The notes below the pieces were generated by a model that searched no databases, was not told where the DNA came from, and saw nothing but the letters and a program-made list of their open reading frames with translations. Position numbers and translations under genes: made by a program. Below are positions 1-11,620 of a stretch of DNA of 64,000 nucleotides, one piece after another. The stretch spans positions 75,013,573-75,077,572 of the forward strand of contig CM060986.1 in NCBI GenBank assembly GCA_030765065.1, in the 5' to 3' direction. The DNA comes from Deroplatys truncata. Lineage: Eukaryota; Arthropoda; Insecta; Mantodea; Mantidae. How positions within the stretch are numbered: the stretch's first letter is position 1; each line of letters starts with the position of its first letter.

Positions 1-389
1 TTGAGATAAAGTAAACCTTCAGCGATTGAGGAGGATTATATTGCTCATAATTTCCTTACTGTTTGGATCTGATAACTTCAGCGCAACCTGACTGTCAGAG
101 AAAATCCAAATGTTGCTTCCTCTGTGTTTTCAGTACTCTTTAATGAAGATCAACTTTATGATTTAGGTCTGCCTTCTTTGGAGGAGAGATTCCGGTACAT
201 ATCTCGGTAAGCTGTTGGGATACAGAGGAACGAAGGGGAAACTATCTACAAAGATCCTTTATCATCTCATATAAAGGGTTTTGGGTACGTTGGGCACTGC
301 TAGCAGGCAGGAAAGACCTGGAAGGATAGATAAATTTGTGCTTATGGCGAGGCAGCTGATGTGTGAGAAGACTTATAGCAGGAAGATAT
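1..389. other. Unassigned sequence
   Basis: I see no recognisable gene, repeat match or strong structure before the first Rep-2 copy. Confidence 0.5.
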
Positions 390-845
390 CATATTGTGGC
401 ATATTGAGGATTAGGGTGTCATTTTCAAACATTTTAATGTTCTACATTGCCATTGCCTCACACATTGTTGTTTACGTCACTCCTGGCGGGTAGCTTTTCT
501 AGCCACGAGTGGTGGGGATTTAGCGTCTGTCTTAGTTAGGATTAGTGAGAAGCGGATCGCGTTTGCAAGCGAGCTTTTGGATCGTGGACATTTCCTTTCA
601 CCTTTCATATTTAATGATTTAGGAACCTCAAACGGTTGGGAAATAAATCGGAATACGTAAGTAGATTTATGTTATGGTTTTTATGCAGTGAAAAACCCAC
701 GCCTTCCTCTTACCCTCCACACTACGTTTCGGTCCTCCGCAGCTAAGTCGGTATACGTTCCCTCAATGTACGTGCTGGGTACATTTAATTTAATTTCCAT
801 GTGAACTTTTAGGCCTCTACCCAGCATGTAACAATATTCTGCTGC
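390..845 (+). repeat. Rep-2 dispersed repeat, copy 1
   Basis: This ~450-bp non-coding repeat recurs at 28305-28730 (+), 31818-32258 (-), 43158-43660 (-) and, as a fragment, 47440-47590 (+). Shared landmarks, in order, are a start near TGTGGCGTATTA, the block CACATTGTTGTTTACGTCAC, the block CCACGAGTGGTGGGG, the block TTTGGATCGTGGACAT, the block CACTACGTTTCGGTCCT, and an end near CCCAGCATGTAACAATAT. Copy 1 keeps all of them. It has no open frame, and I could not find a tRNA-like promoter or inverted termini. Copy 3 carries a trinucleotide tail, which suggests movement by retroposition; that is inference. Confidence 0.8.
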
Positions 846-1373
846 GTTTTTCATATTTATTCTTTGTTTTAAATGTCGCGTATTGCTATTGTGTCGCATT
901 TACTTATCTTCGTGAAATATTCTATAAGTACTATAATTAGGCAGAGCAAGTGCACATATTAAGGTTTACCGATCTGTGTTTGTTCTAATTTAACTGGCTA
1001 TATTTCACTAAGTTTATGGTACTTATTTTATTGCAGTGCTCTTGTCTTGCTTTATTTATTATCCCGTCTATTATAAAACTACTTACGATCCGCTGGACCC
1101 GTGTAATTGATAGGGATTAATATCTACATACTTTAAATTTCATAAATGCACCATTCGTTCATGATGTACGTCTTTTGTTCTGACCCAATTCTGAATTTTA
1201 ATACTGATTTCCTCCATTTGCCGATTCTACCAACTAGTCTTATTTTTTTAGGTATATCTCATAGTAGCAAACTAGCACTTTCCATGCATTGCAAGTTATA
1301 AAACTAATTATTTTTTACTGCATATATATAAATTCTTTTTAAACAACTAACCCGGCCTAAGGTTTATTTTTGA
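846..1373. other. Unassigned AT-rich sequence
   Basis: AT-rich DNA with no feature I can support. Confidence 0.5.
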
Positions 1374-1650
1374 TGTAGAATCAACTGAAAAGCTCAATGC
1401 TATAGCTGGTGCGGTTGCCGTAATCATTGAGCTACTATGACAGTATGCCGGTAGGATATTAAATTCTCTAGCTGACTCTGAAGTGAGACACTTGGTGGCC
1501 TACTTTGGGAAAAAAATAAAGTTGGTTGCAGAATTTGAATATCCTACTGGCATATTGTCATAATAGCTGAATGGTTAGACGAGCAATCGCACGTGGGCGG
1601 GAGAACTGTATTCAAATCCTATGGTAATGCATTTTCAGCTGATTGTACAT
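1374..1650 (+). mobile_element. E element copy 1: inverted termini, tRNA-like core, internal foldback
   Basis: The left terminus (1374-1400, TGTAGAATCAACTGAAAAGC) and right terminus (1629-1649) are inverted repeats that still match at about 16 of the outer 19 bases. Inside is a tRNA-like segment: an A-box-like TAGCTGAATGGTTAGA at about 1563-1579 and a B-box-like ATTCAAATCCT at about 1610-1620. This copy also holds an inner inverted repeat, 1431-1467 against 1530-1567, made of the sequence that normally precedes the tRNA-like segment in copies 2 and 4. The other copies are at 27874-28095, 35547-35763 and 42215-42529. The element is non-coding. It could be a MITE that captured a SINE head or a SINE that gained inverted ends. 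Confidence 0.7.
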
Positions 1651-3701
1651 AAAAATAATTATTTGTCTCACTGTTTCTGGAGCTTATGAGCAGTTGTATT
1701 TGCATGTGGAAAGATTACAGCTTCACCCACAATACTTACCCAGGGCGTCAGGATAACTTCTTCGGAATAGGGTCCGTAGAAACGTCGCCATACCGGTAAA
1801 AACAAACATATTTGCCATATCTTCAGCCTCTGGAATGCAGACGCTGTTGATATGGGTTACTCTTAGTTTCCTCCTACCTATTCTCATCAGTAGACTTGAA
1901 AAGCTAGACTTCACTTGATGGGTCTCTAGTTCATTGGGTACTACGTTCTCCCACCAACCACAAGGGGAAACCTACGAGAGGGTTAATACTCGCACTAGCG
2001 TTACAAATATTATATAAGTCTAATAAAACCACACCTTGTATGATCTGGAACGAAATCTCGGGTGCAAACAGTAAGTATTCTAGATTTTCTATATACAGTT
2101 AGGTGTAAAAAATCTTTTACCAAATCACTTCCCTTCCTGCGTCCGAAATCTCAAGTGTCGTGCGTTAAGCTATAGCACATAATGCATCTTTCACTTCCTT
2201 GCAAGGTCATGTCCCTGGGCCTTCAAACTACACTAACTTTCTTTCTATCCATTCAATCACAGTACACTTACCAGCTTCTCCTAATAGTTGCTCATAGGAG
2301 AGTAACATTTTATTTAAGGTTTACTGCATATCAACAAAGGGCGCCGGGGTATCTTAGGACTTTGTTTGGAGCTCTTGTCCTGAGGATCTGCGATTGATTC
2401 CGGCCATGGGGGCGGCGAATTTAAGTTAGCCTTATCCAATTCTCTGACTAATATGTGTGTAGTAGTCCCAAGGCCCAACGGGTTCATCCATCACATGGTG
2501 GAGCAATGTTTTCCTGAAGGTAGTTGACCATATGGGGAGCAATCAAGCAGAGTTATTCAGAAAGATAAAGGACGCTTCAACGTTTTGTTTCAAGCAAAAT
2601 ATGAAAGAAGGAAACCCACTCCACACATCGCAGAATTTTTAACTTCCATTCATTACTGTACAACGACGTAGGTTTGAAAGAAAAGGAAATGATCTTGGTC
2701 ATTGTAGATGGTTTCCCAGGTTACCTGAACTTACCCAGCTGATTTTCAACTGCGTTGGGTTCATCTTGTCTAGACCCAACAGTGTTTAAGTTCTGTTGTA
2801 TCAAATTGATGAATCTTTGAATTCGATAACTAGTGACCCATTGATTGCGTTTGGTAATAAATGCAGTAAAGAAATGTTACATTAATTTATATGCGTGAAC
2901 ATTAAGATAAAATAACGTATTATCTATAGCTTAGATGTTTCTAGAAGCAATGCTTGTAACTATATGCTTAAAAAAGGAATCGATGTGAAGCCCAAAAGGC
3001 ATTAAAAGAAAATATCTGGAATGTACCATGAAAATCAGCAATTATGTAAAGGTAAGAAGCATTGTTGAATACCAAGGAAACAACGCTCACTTCGTCTGAA
3101 AACGTGGAAGCGAGACTAGAGTAGTTAGTAAATCACATGGTCACGTAATTATGCTATAACGCCCGGCGAGATAGATGGAGTTGCGGACTTATACAATTTC
3201 ACTAACTTGAACTCTGGCTACACGCGCATGGAAGTTGTATATCCAAGTAAGTTTAAAAAATAACAACAAATGTATTAAAGTGAACATATTTGTTCTTAGT
3301 GATGTAATATACCATCTTCGAGTCGATCCCCTGAGATACAAGAAGAGAGTCGTTAGCCGGAGCAAATTAAAATACTTGGTGGATAGAACTAATTTTTGCC
3401 ATATCACAGACGTAAATAAAATATGGTTAAATAGCTTTTTACACAGCTGGCACTAAAAGTAGAACTATTAACACGAGCCACAAATGAACATTTTAACATT
3501 CGATGAACAAAATATTTATAACACTCCACTGTTACCACCCTTGTTTCTTGCGATAATGGAAATTATATATAGGTATATTAAGCGTAGGTTGTGTATGGAT
3601 TAATGTAATGGTGGGTTATTTGAATGACCCGGAAATGGATTCGGCAGAACTAGAAGAAATTTTGCAAGCAGGGAAGAGTTAATGTTGGATTTGTTACCAA
3701 A
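1651..3701. other. Unassigned sequence, possible gag-like trace
   Basis: I see no supported gene. Around 2560-2830 (+) short frames read as a charged, helix-like stretch faintly reminiscent of retrotransposon gag, broken by stops; this is too weak to call. Short opposed frames at 3189-3456 look like chance. Confidence 0.4.
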
Positions 3702-4195
3702 TAATGATCGTGTGGGGTGTATTTATCGCAGGGGACACCTCGCGCACTGCGACCATTGTGATCTATTGTGCATATTCCCCGAGAGGCAGATATGAGGTGA
3801 AGGAGCTGCAGGAGGTCCCAGGTTCGCAGGCAGACAGGCCTCCAGTTTGAACATATGCGCACCAGTGGCGAGGAACCCCAAGAGGGCGATGCAGACCCTA
3901 ACGGGCGAGACAGATTACTCTGAAGTTCACGGGGAGAAATCCTTTCAACGCGCATGCATTCACGCCATCTGCCCGACGACGGCAGGACCTGAAAGCAGAT
4001 GAAATGAGAGGAAATGGGGGGGATGAGAAATCATGGCAGAATACACCACCCCGGAATTCGTCTTGGAGACAAAGGGAAAAACCACAAAAAAGCCTCATGG
4101 TCAAAGTGGTGGTCACCGGGAATCGAACCCGAGACCTCCCGAATGCGGGCCACAGACTCTGCTGCCTGAGCTATCCCGCTCGGTAATGATGGTGT
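3702..4195 (-). mobile_element. SINE-A copy, tRNA-headed, with target duplication
   Basis: The reverse strand begins at 4183 with a tRNA-like head: GAGCGGGATAGCTCAGGCAG (A box) followed by GGTTCGATTCCCGG (B box). After it comes the core motif shared with other SINEs of the window (CTTTGACCATGAGGCTTTTT), then a ~350-bp body ending near 3714. The body block CTCCTTCACCTCATA and the end block GAGGTGTCCCC recur in the copy at 18302-18852. Flanking direct repeats TAATGATCGTGT (3702-3713) and TAATGATGGTGT (4184-4195) differ at one of 12 bases and fit a target-site duplication. Short open frames across the element are incidental. Confidence 0.85.
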
Positions 4196-5121
4196 AAGTA
4201 GTCATGTTGTCAACCCTGGTTATATGAAGGCCAAACAACAATGAGCTCACATTGTTCGAATGTATACCTACTGCTATTTCCACACAAACTCAACCGGATA
4301 TGCTTTATAATTTAATATTCAGGGATGTCTAAAAATTGCGTATGTCACACATGTCAAAATGATTTTACTTTACTCGTAGGATTGCTGAACTCTGCTTTCA
4401 GCCTCGTTGCTACTAGTAAAATAAAACTTCACTTGTATAAAAATATCTGTTTCAGGCTACAATGTATTCTGGTATGTATTCTGAAATTAAATATCCATAT
4501 ATTACGTTTTTATAGAATCAGTTACATTTTTAGAGAATTAATTTCGACGGTTCCACTAAAACTCATCAGATGACTGTATTTAATCCTCCCACATCTGTGG
4601 CTCTTAATCTTCTTTCCGATACGGACACCGAAGTGTGGATTTTGGATGGGAAGCCATTATTTACCAGCAGATGTCGATCGGTCTCCCAAGCCTTTTTAAT
4701 CTTCGCCTTTTCGCTTTTCGCAGCTGGGCAAGCAAACAGAAGAAAGCAATGGGAACCCAGAAAAGCAAACGAAGCATGGTAGTATATCGTAAACAATGTT
4801 TAATGAGGCCCCACTGTTAATTGGCACTCAGTCTGTGGTTAACCACTGCAAGAACACAGGCACAAACATCAAAGTTAATCAATGTAGTCGATGGCCGTAA
4901 GGGTGTTTTGCTCGGGTTTGGTAGTCTAAATGCAACCTGTTTGATAATGGGAGCATTTACTACAAAGAGTTGTGGCAATGACTGCTGGTAATGTTTATTT
5001 TGCAAACGTTTCAGACCAGCACAAACTCTCCTTGCACCCTAGCGACCAACGAAATGGTAGCTTGTCTATTTTCTTTCATAGTTGGGATTCGACCGCAATG
5101 CCTAGACCTCTGGAATGTCCC
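4196..5121. other. Unassigned sequence
   Basis: Two overlapping opposite-strand frames of 70-76 codons at 4566-4796 are the only coding-like signal. Neither resembles a family I know, and I see no convincing splice context. The rest is featureless. Confidence 0.4.
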
Positions 5122-5429
5122 ATTTCGCGTTGAGATAAATTGAGTTTTATTTATGGACGCTCTTTAACTACTATGGTCCTTAGCATCCCATTCTATATTG
5201 GGCGTGAAATACCGGTAATTTTGCTCAGAGGCCTCTTTATCAGGCTTTTGAGGTTCTTTTACGTACCGTAAATCTACGACACCGGACCACTGGCTTTACT
5301 TCCCTTCCAAAGGAAGCCGTTTTTACACCCGAAAAAATCCATCACCTCCGCCGGGTTTGAACCCGCGACCTCGGGAACTAGAGGCTAGCATGGTAACCAC
5401 TACACCACGGAGGACGATTTCGCATCGAG
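5122..5429 (-). mobile_element. SINE-D copy 1, tRNA-headed
   Basis: On the reverse strand the element starts at 5414 with TCCTCCGTGGTGTAGTGGTT (A-box region) and has the B box GGGTTCAAACCCGG within ~65 bases. The first 7 bases pair with CGGAGGT after the B box with one mismatch, so the head is a near-complete tRNA fold with long anticodon-side sequence. The ~215-bp body ends in a short A-rich tail near 5135. Direct repeats ATTTCGCGTTGAG (5122-5134) and ATTTCGCATCGAG (5417-5429) are a good target-site duplication. A second copy lies at 56167-56470. Confidence 0.85.
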
Positions 5430-6479
5430 GGTAAGTTAGTTCATTTGCATCATGGCTTTCAACTCTCTAAAACAAATGTGCCTTAATTAACTTAAATTCT
5501 ACGAAAATATTGCGTTGATGTATGGCATCGTAACGTTCTGAAACATTCTATTAAATATAAATGTAGCACGATTGTTGGCAGGTCACAGCGAATTACTATC
5601 TGTTAACTCTCAATCACTTGATGGAGTTCAAATCACCTTCATTAGAGCCAGACGGACTTCGTGAATGAGGTGAATCGCTCACGTGCAAGCTCTTCCTTGA
5701 ATGAACAAAATCATTTTCTTGCCGTGCTTTTTCCAGTCACACTTTTCCTACAGACGGTATAAATATATTGTACTTATCCTGAAAATGCTTATTTTGGCAC
5801 GCGTTTGTTATCTACAATTTTCTGGACAATGTTTTTTCGGCTACATGTTCATCTCCAACAAGTACAGGAAGTCCCGAGAGTGTACCATTGGGAATCATGG
5901 CAGTTCCAAACGCCCAAATGCCTCTCAGCGGCTTCGAATTCCGGTTGGATTATGCAGCATGACAGAGTTTTATTCAGAATTTCTTCTCAATCCTTGAGAC
6001 CAGTATCAGACAGCTATAGCACTTTGGATTTCAAAGAATATTTTTAAACTTATTTTCATTGTTTTTGTCGCCTGAAGTACCCACCAAACGTTCAAAGTTT
6101 TCTGTCTCCAGAGAATAGATCCTTCAGTGTAAACCCAGACGGTCCATTCCTACCTCTTTACTGGTTTCCTCTCCACATATGGGCCATTTATAATATCTTC
6201 TTCTGGTCCGAACCTATTACCCATTCCCCATTCACTATTCTTTCGTATCAAACACTTTCTTTCATACAATGTCACAATACATTTCTTTTGCTCTTTTTGT
6301 TCACTTTCAACGTTGTCCTTCCTTCGTCCACTGCTTCTAAAGCAGCTTTAATAATTATTTTGTTTCTTCATTCCACACTATTCATACTTCCCATATCCAC
6401 AATTCAAATGCCTCCAATATTTTTTTATATTCTCTACCACCTAGTGAAGAGGAAGTGTTGTGTTGCACCCAAAAATTTA
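5430..6479. other. Unassigned sequence
   Basis: Two overlapping forward frames at 5701-6047 (98 and 80 codons) have no recognisable motif and are probably chance. Pyrimidine-rich runs occur near 6160-6440. I can support nothing else. Confidence 0.4.
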
Positions 6480-6875
6480 ATATGAAAATTTGAACGGAAA
6501 TACATGTTTTGGTTATGCCCAAGGAAATTTTAGAAAAAGGTCCGCACGAGCGTGTCCGTCAGCGACCGAAGGTACGACAAGAACGTTTTAAAGAAAATCC
6601 CCATCTATAACTACCCTACATGACAAATCTTCCTTATTTTTTAATTTCTCAAAACCTGCTCTAATGAGTTTGATTAAAATGTCACGTGTTTAATAGAGTG
6701 GCATGGGGAATAAAATACACATATATGTTGAATTTTCTGTCAATAGCTGTGAAGACCCTTGCTTTAATTGAATTTTGTGTGATTTTCTATTACAAGGAAA
6801 CCTTAAATGTGGTAAAAAGGCTTACCTCAGAAAAACATAGAGATCATTTCTGTACTGTTATCCGTTTTTAAAACA
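6480..6875 (+). repeat. Rep-1 fragment, decayed
   Basis: Two blocks match Rep-1 in the right order: GGAAATACATGTTTTGG near 6495, followed by a region with GAAAAAGGTCC, then TTGAATTTTCTGTCAATAGC near 6728 with a following CTTGCTTTAATTG block. The middle is altered, so I regard it as an old, internally rearranged piece. Confidence 0.45.
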
Positions 6876-9794
6876 TTCCAGACATGAAAGTTTGCCCCGT
6901 TTTCTTTTCTTTCCATCGCAACGGTTTGTTATCACAATTAAACATTTTAATGCATAACGTGCATAAAATGTGGCCCATAATGGAACACAGTTGTTTGTTG
7001 GTAAGTACTGACAAACATAGTCCCACCCTCCTCCAGTTTGACCATGTCTATTACTTGATTACCAGTCTAGCCGCTGGATTGGTAGAGCACTTAATCTACC
7101 CCAAAATATGCTCGTACTCCTGCAGGGCAACATTACAAACTAATAGTCTGTTTTCACTAGAGGAGTATCCCTAAGAAAGTCCTTCATTGAATTTTGACCC
7201 CAAAACGAAATGTACTATAATAATAACGTAGAAATAATGTCGCTGATAAAGACACTTACATAAATGATTCAACTTTGTCCAGTTGAGCAACACATGCGAA
7301 TAATTCTTCTCCCCTTCGTTGAAGTAGATGGTTTGTTAAGTTATTTGCATCACGCTTTGGGCGTCAATTTCAAGTAGTTTGCATTGTATTTCAACTGTTG
7401 GGAGCCGAACTTGAAGTTTGTTTGCAACCGCACGTATGGTACCCGGTTTCCGGTAGCCTTCGCCCCAGGTGTACTTTCAGGTGGCCTTTACCCCAAGTTT
7501 AAAAAAAGATTTTAACTTTGTAATTTGACTGTTTCTTTAAATATTATATATTTATGTTTCCCTCGGCTGCGTCAGTATTATTGTTAGAGACATGGATGTC
7601 TTGGAGGGCTGTGGTGCCACTAAGAATGTAGGCTTACACAGATTATAATTTTACTACACTCCTTTTATTAATACTTCACTAGATTTAAATAACACTTCAC
7701 TGATATAGAGAGCTGTGAGATTCTTTAATTAACTACTTGTACTTTTTAACACGTAAAGCTATTTTCGTCTCACACGAATACGCATTAAATTTCTTGGACA
7801 CTTTTTTTGCGTCTGGTTAGTAACGCTGTCTGCAACCAACTGAATTGATTTCAACCGCCTAAACTTGTAAATTTCTGTATTTCAAGTCTCTGATTGGCTA
7901 TTCCTAATCCAATAGAATACCTTCATTTAACTAACGATTTTTCTGGTTGTTGATTGGCTATTTTTAAACTGTCTCAAAATTTACATTATTGCTTTCAAGA
8001 ATCACAAGTAACATTATTAAACTCTCAAACTCATTATTGCCTGAAGGTTACCTCATTGTTGGCAACTTTTGACCTATTTCTCACAGCTTCTACATTATTA
8101 AATTACGTAATACATTCACATAACATTATTACACATGGATACAATAATATAAACATATACAATGAATGTAATATACACTTTTTATATGTTGTTACATACA
8201 CATATTGCTTTAAGGCGGGCTGTTATTGAATTTATATATTACATAAGTAGATTGAAATCATTTAAGTGTTAAAAATACTACCTCATCCTTTAGAAGGTTG
8301 AATACGTTGTATTTGTTAAGCCTGTCTTTGTGTACCAATCGTAGTGAAACTGGATTATAGAGGTGCTATCCGCACCACCACTTTATTTCACATAGATTAT
8401 AACATTGTTCATTGGTCCTTACGGAGGAAGAAACACTATTCCGATCTCAGGGGAATGTACTGTTTTGTGTACGTTCAGTGTGCGTATTGCTTAATTTGAA
8501 GTCATTCCGAAATAAAAATATATATTAGTAACGTAACATGGATAGAAAAATAAATTTCTATATGAATACTACATAGCCTTTCCTTGTACTCGTGGCCGGC
8601 ATAATGGGAATTTTATAGCCAGCGGGAATCGCATGTTTACCGGGAAGTCCAATATTCATAGCCCCTTAAATTCAATACGCAGATTTCTAATGAAAATTAC
8701 AATAACTACATACCTTTGTCATAGGAGGTATTAGAAATCGAATGCTTGTGCCGCCACACATTTCTTAAAATTTTAAGAAAATTTGCACAACATTCATTAA
8801 TTTTTCAAGGCCATATATAGGTAAATAAAAGCATGCTTCATCCATAAAAGAAAAAAGGGGAAAAAGAACTTTAAACGCGGGTCAATCAAGCCGCAATTAA
8901 TATCATCCAACACCTACATACAGTAATCAACTACACTCATATCTTTTGGTTGTAATTATTTGGATTTAATTTTGAAATTTTAATGGCAGACCAAGCCGAG
9001 GTTAGAGAAATTCCTGATTCCCGTACAGTCTTTCTCGGATATTTCTTTGGACTTCGTTCTAACTTTTCTTCGGTGTCATCGAGATTTTCTTCCGTAAGTA
9101 CATGGCTATTTACTTTCGATTTATTATCAAGAATATATCTCGGTTTTTCTAAATCTATTAACAAGATTACGGATCCTTTTTCTGTGAGGTGCACAAACAT
9201 CAGGAAATCTGTCTATAACTCACTGTTTCACTTATCTACAATAGTTTGTCACAGGAATCATGTATGGAGACTCTTGTTTGCTAAAGCATTCAAACTTTTT
9301 GGCATTATAACAGTCCTGTAATACTGAAACACGTGCTCCCACAACATATCGACGTCTGTACAAAGTCTTTGCCTCATCTCATTAACCGGCACACGGAGGA
9401 AAGTAAAGAGGAATCGGAAACACTGCAGTGTAGGGCAAGCAACTCCCTGTGATACGGCCACGCGTGCAAACAAGGCTCTGTATAATACATATCGAATGTA
9501 TATGAATTTGTCATTGACAGAGAAAGTCTTATGAATATTTCATCTCGGAGTTTTCACACTTTGTTGCTGCAATGTAGAAGTTTCCGCACTATAAAATGCC
9601 CAGTTCCACACAAATCACTTTATTAAACTACTATTTCTTTTCTCCGGCATTTATAGATGTTTCTTTTTCTATTATAATTCCTGTCCTCTGAATTCTTGAA
9701 CTCGTTTTACTGCTTATCGTTTTAGGACTCTTCAAAATAGTTACAAATTTGTATTGAATAGCTTTGGAAAGTTTTCAGTTTTCAGTTTTAAAAT
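6876..9794. other. Unassigned sequence
   Basis: There is a weak tRNA-A-box-like string near 7075-7095 (GCTGGATTGGTAGAGCAC) without a clear B box. The stretch 7620-8230 is very AT-rich with repeated ACATTATTA-like words. Open frames at 8937-9473 on both strands overlap one another and show no known domain. Confidence 0.4.
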
Positions 9795-10606
9795 GAATTT
9801 CTGATGCGTTACATTCACATAACATCTCTACCCTCCATCGTTATTAGTCCGTACACAAATTATTATTAGGAAGGTTTATTTTTCTATTTATTTCATTTTA
9901 ATGAGATAAAATTCGCAGAAATAGCTATTTTAGACATTTTGTTAGGGTACAAAAGAAACAGCGATAGTCAAATGTTTAAGAATTTGGAAGAAAATTAAAA
10001 ATTACAGAGTGTTTCCACGAAATCTCGAGAAACAACTGAGATTTAACATAAATTGATACGGATATCTCGGGAATGGTATTGCCACAAATATTTATTTAAA
10101 TAAATTTCCTGTTTTAGAGGGATCTAGTACGCTTTCGTGTATCGCTTACTGCTTACCATATATAAAAGATTATACAAAATTCCTTTTGAATGAAGAGAAC
10201 TTTACAGGCTATTCCCATAAAATTCAAAACATACATTTTATTTTTCATGTAAATATCTTTAATATATGGTTTTTAATCAAAATCGTTGGTCACTTTTTAG
10301 AAAATAAAAACAAATCCATGTAAAGGTTAGTTGGAACGGAAGGATTTTCTTGAAAATCTTCGTGTCTCATCTTTGGAAAGCTCTGGGCCTAAATACCAAG
10401 TTTGCTGTTGATTCGACTTCTCGTTTTTGAGTTATGCTGTTCACACAGACAGACGCGGACGGAGCTTTTTCTAAAAATGCTGTTTATGGGTTCAGGGATC
10501 CTCAAAGTATGATTTCTCGTACAATCTCGGTGTTGAATTTTTTGGTGGAATGAAAAGCCTTTTCTATCTACTATGTATGTGGTGGAGATAGTGAAAATAT
10601 TACTCT
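9795..10606 (-). repeat. Rep-1 copy, nearly full length
   Basis: In reverse orientation it begins near 10600 (CACTATCTCCACCACATAC), keeps the landmark AACAGCATAACTCAAAAACG at 10430-10450, and ends at about 9795 with TGTGAATGTAACGCATCAG. It is non-coding. The simple-sequence site next to AACAGCATAACTC is short here (TGTCTGTGTG type). The best-preserved copy with dated context is at 61705-62589. Confidence 0.8.
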
Positions 10607-11451
10607 AGCAGGAATTCAGCAGTAAATAGTCTGTGTGGTTTGTTATTTTCATTCTACCATATTTTTATTTAGTATTAAAATACATATTTATTGAAGATTA
10701 CTAGTAAAATTTTAAACTGGATTTTACACACACGGTGTTAAAGAAGGATAAACAAAAGCCAGACAGCGAAATACACTAGCATCGCCTACTAGTTTACAAA
10801 TACTAATTTATAATGGTCCAAAAGATGAATGCGTTTTAGTATGAAGTGTTACATAGAATTGTAATCTGTGCAAAATGCACTGTACAAAGCGCCCCTTCCC
10901 GTCGATCCCCTGAATGCCACAGCTTCACACAACTTGTAACCGCAAATAGCATAGAGTTAACTCCCGCTGGTAGAGAACTTGCGGAAAATTGTCACCGTCC
11001 GTGTTAGATTATTCATGAAACGCGGCATTTTAACTCCTCTGACCCCACAGTCCTTTGCTTCAATCTGGAACCCAACTACTTTAAAACGTGGGAACTTTTG
11101 AATGGTGCAGAGCTTTTGCGCAGGTTTCTCAAGTACTTTTCTAGAGAGCTATTAAAAGAAAAGGAAAGGGAAAATAAAAAATGTTGCAACCCTGAGGCTA
11201 AATGGATCCGAGATTTATAAAACTTAGTGGTTCGTGAAAATGCTTCCATCTCTAGCAAAAACTTTTAGAAAGTAGGAAGTGCTTAGAATAAGTAGTCGTG
11301 TAGAATTTGAAAATTCCTTTCGCAAGGCTAAAAGTTGCTCATTTCTGAAGGAAATAATCGCAAAACTTTTTAGCGGAAATTGGTTTCAATTTAACAGCAA
11401 TATTAAGTAGAAAATTCTACCAAAGTATTCTTTCATTGCAACAATAGTACC
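10607..11451. other. Unassigned sequence
   Basis: No feature can be supported; an opposite-strand 60-codon frame at 11076-11258 looks incidental. Confidence 0.45.
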
Positions 11452-11620
11452 AATAGGACTGGCTCAGACGGTAGCGATTCAGATTCAGGAGCTTCCGGTT
11501 TCAAACCCGAGGTGACCTACTATCCTAAGAGCTTTTCACGGGGTTTTTCCTGATCGCTAAGCGAATGTTGGAAGGGATTATTACTTACCATGGATTTTAT
11601 TGTCCCTTTTCGTCTCGTTT
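11452..11620 (+). mobile_element. SINE-A type head and core
   Basis: The tRNA-like head reads GACTGGCTCAGACGGTAGCG (A box) and GGTTTCAAACCCGAGG (B box with one inserted T). About 30 bases on comes the SINE core motif, CACGGGGTTTTTCCTGATCG, with GCTAAGCGAATGTTGGAAGG. The downstream body diverges from the other copies and I cannot place its end, which may extend to about 11870. No target duplication was found. Confidence 0.65.

Noticed and set aside
2560-2830. Retrotransposon gag fragment
   Set aside because: The resemblance is only in general composition; no zinc knuckle or neighbouring pol is present.
5345-5414. True tRNA gene on the reverse strand
   Set aside because: The fold is fairly good, but a second copy at 56398-56466 carries the same body, and both have target duplications, so it is the head of a SINE.
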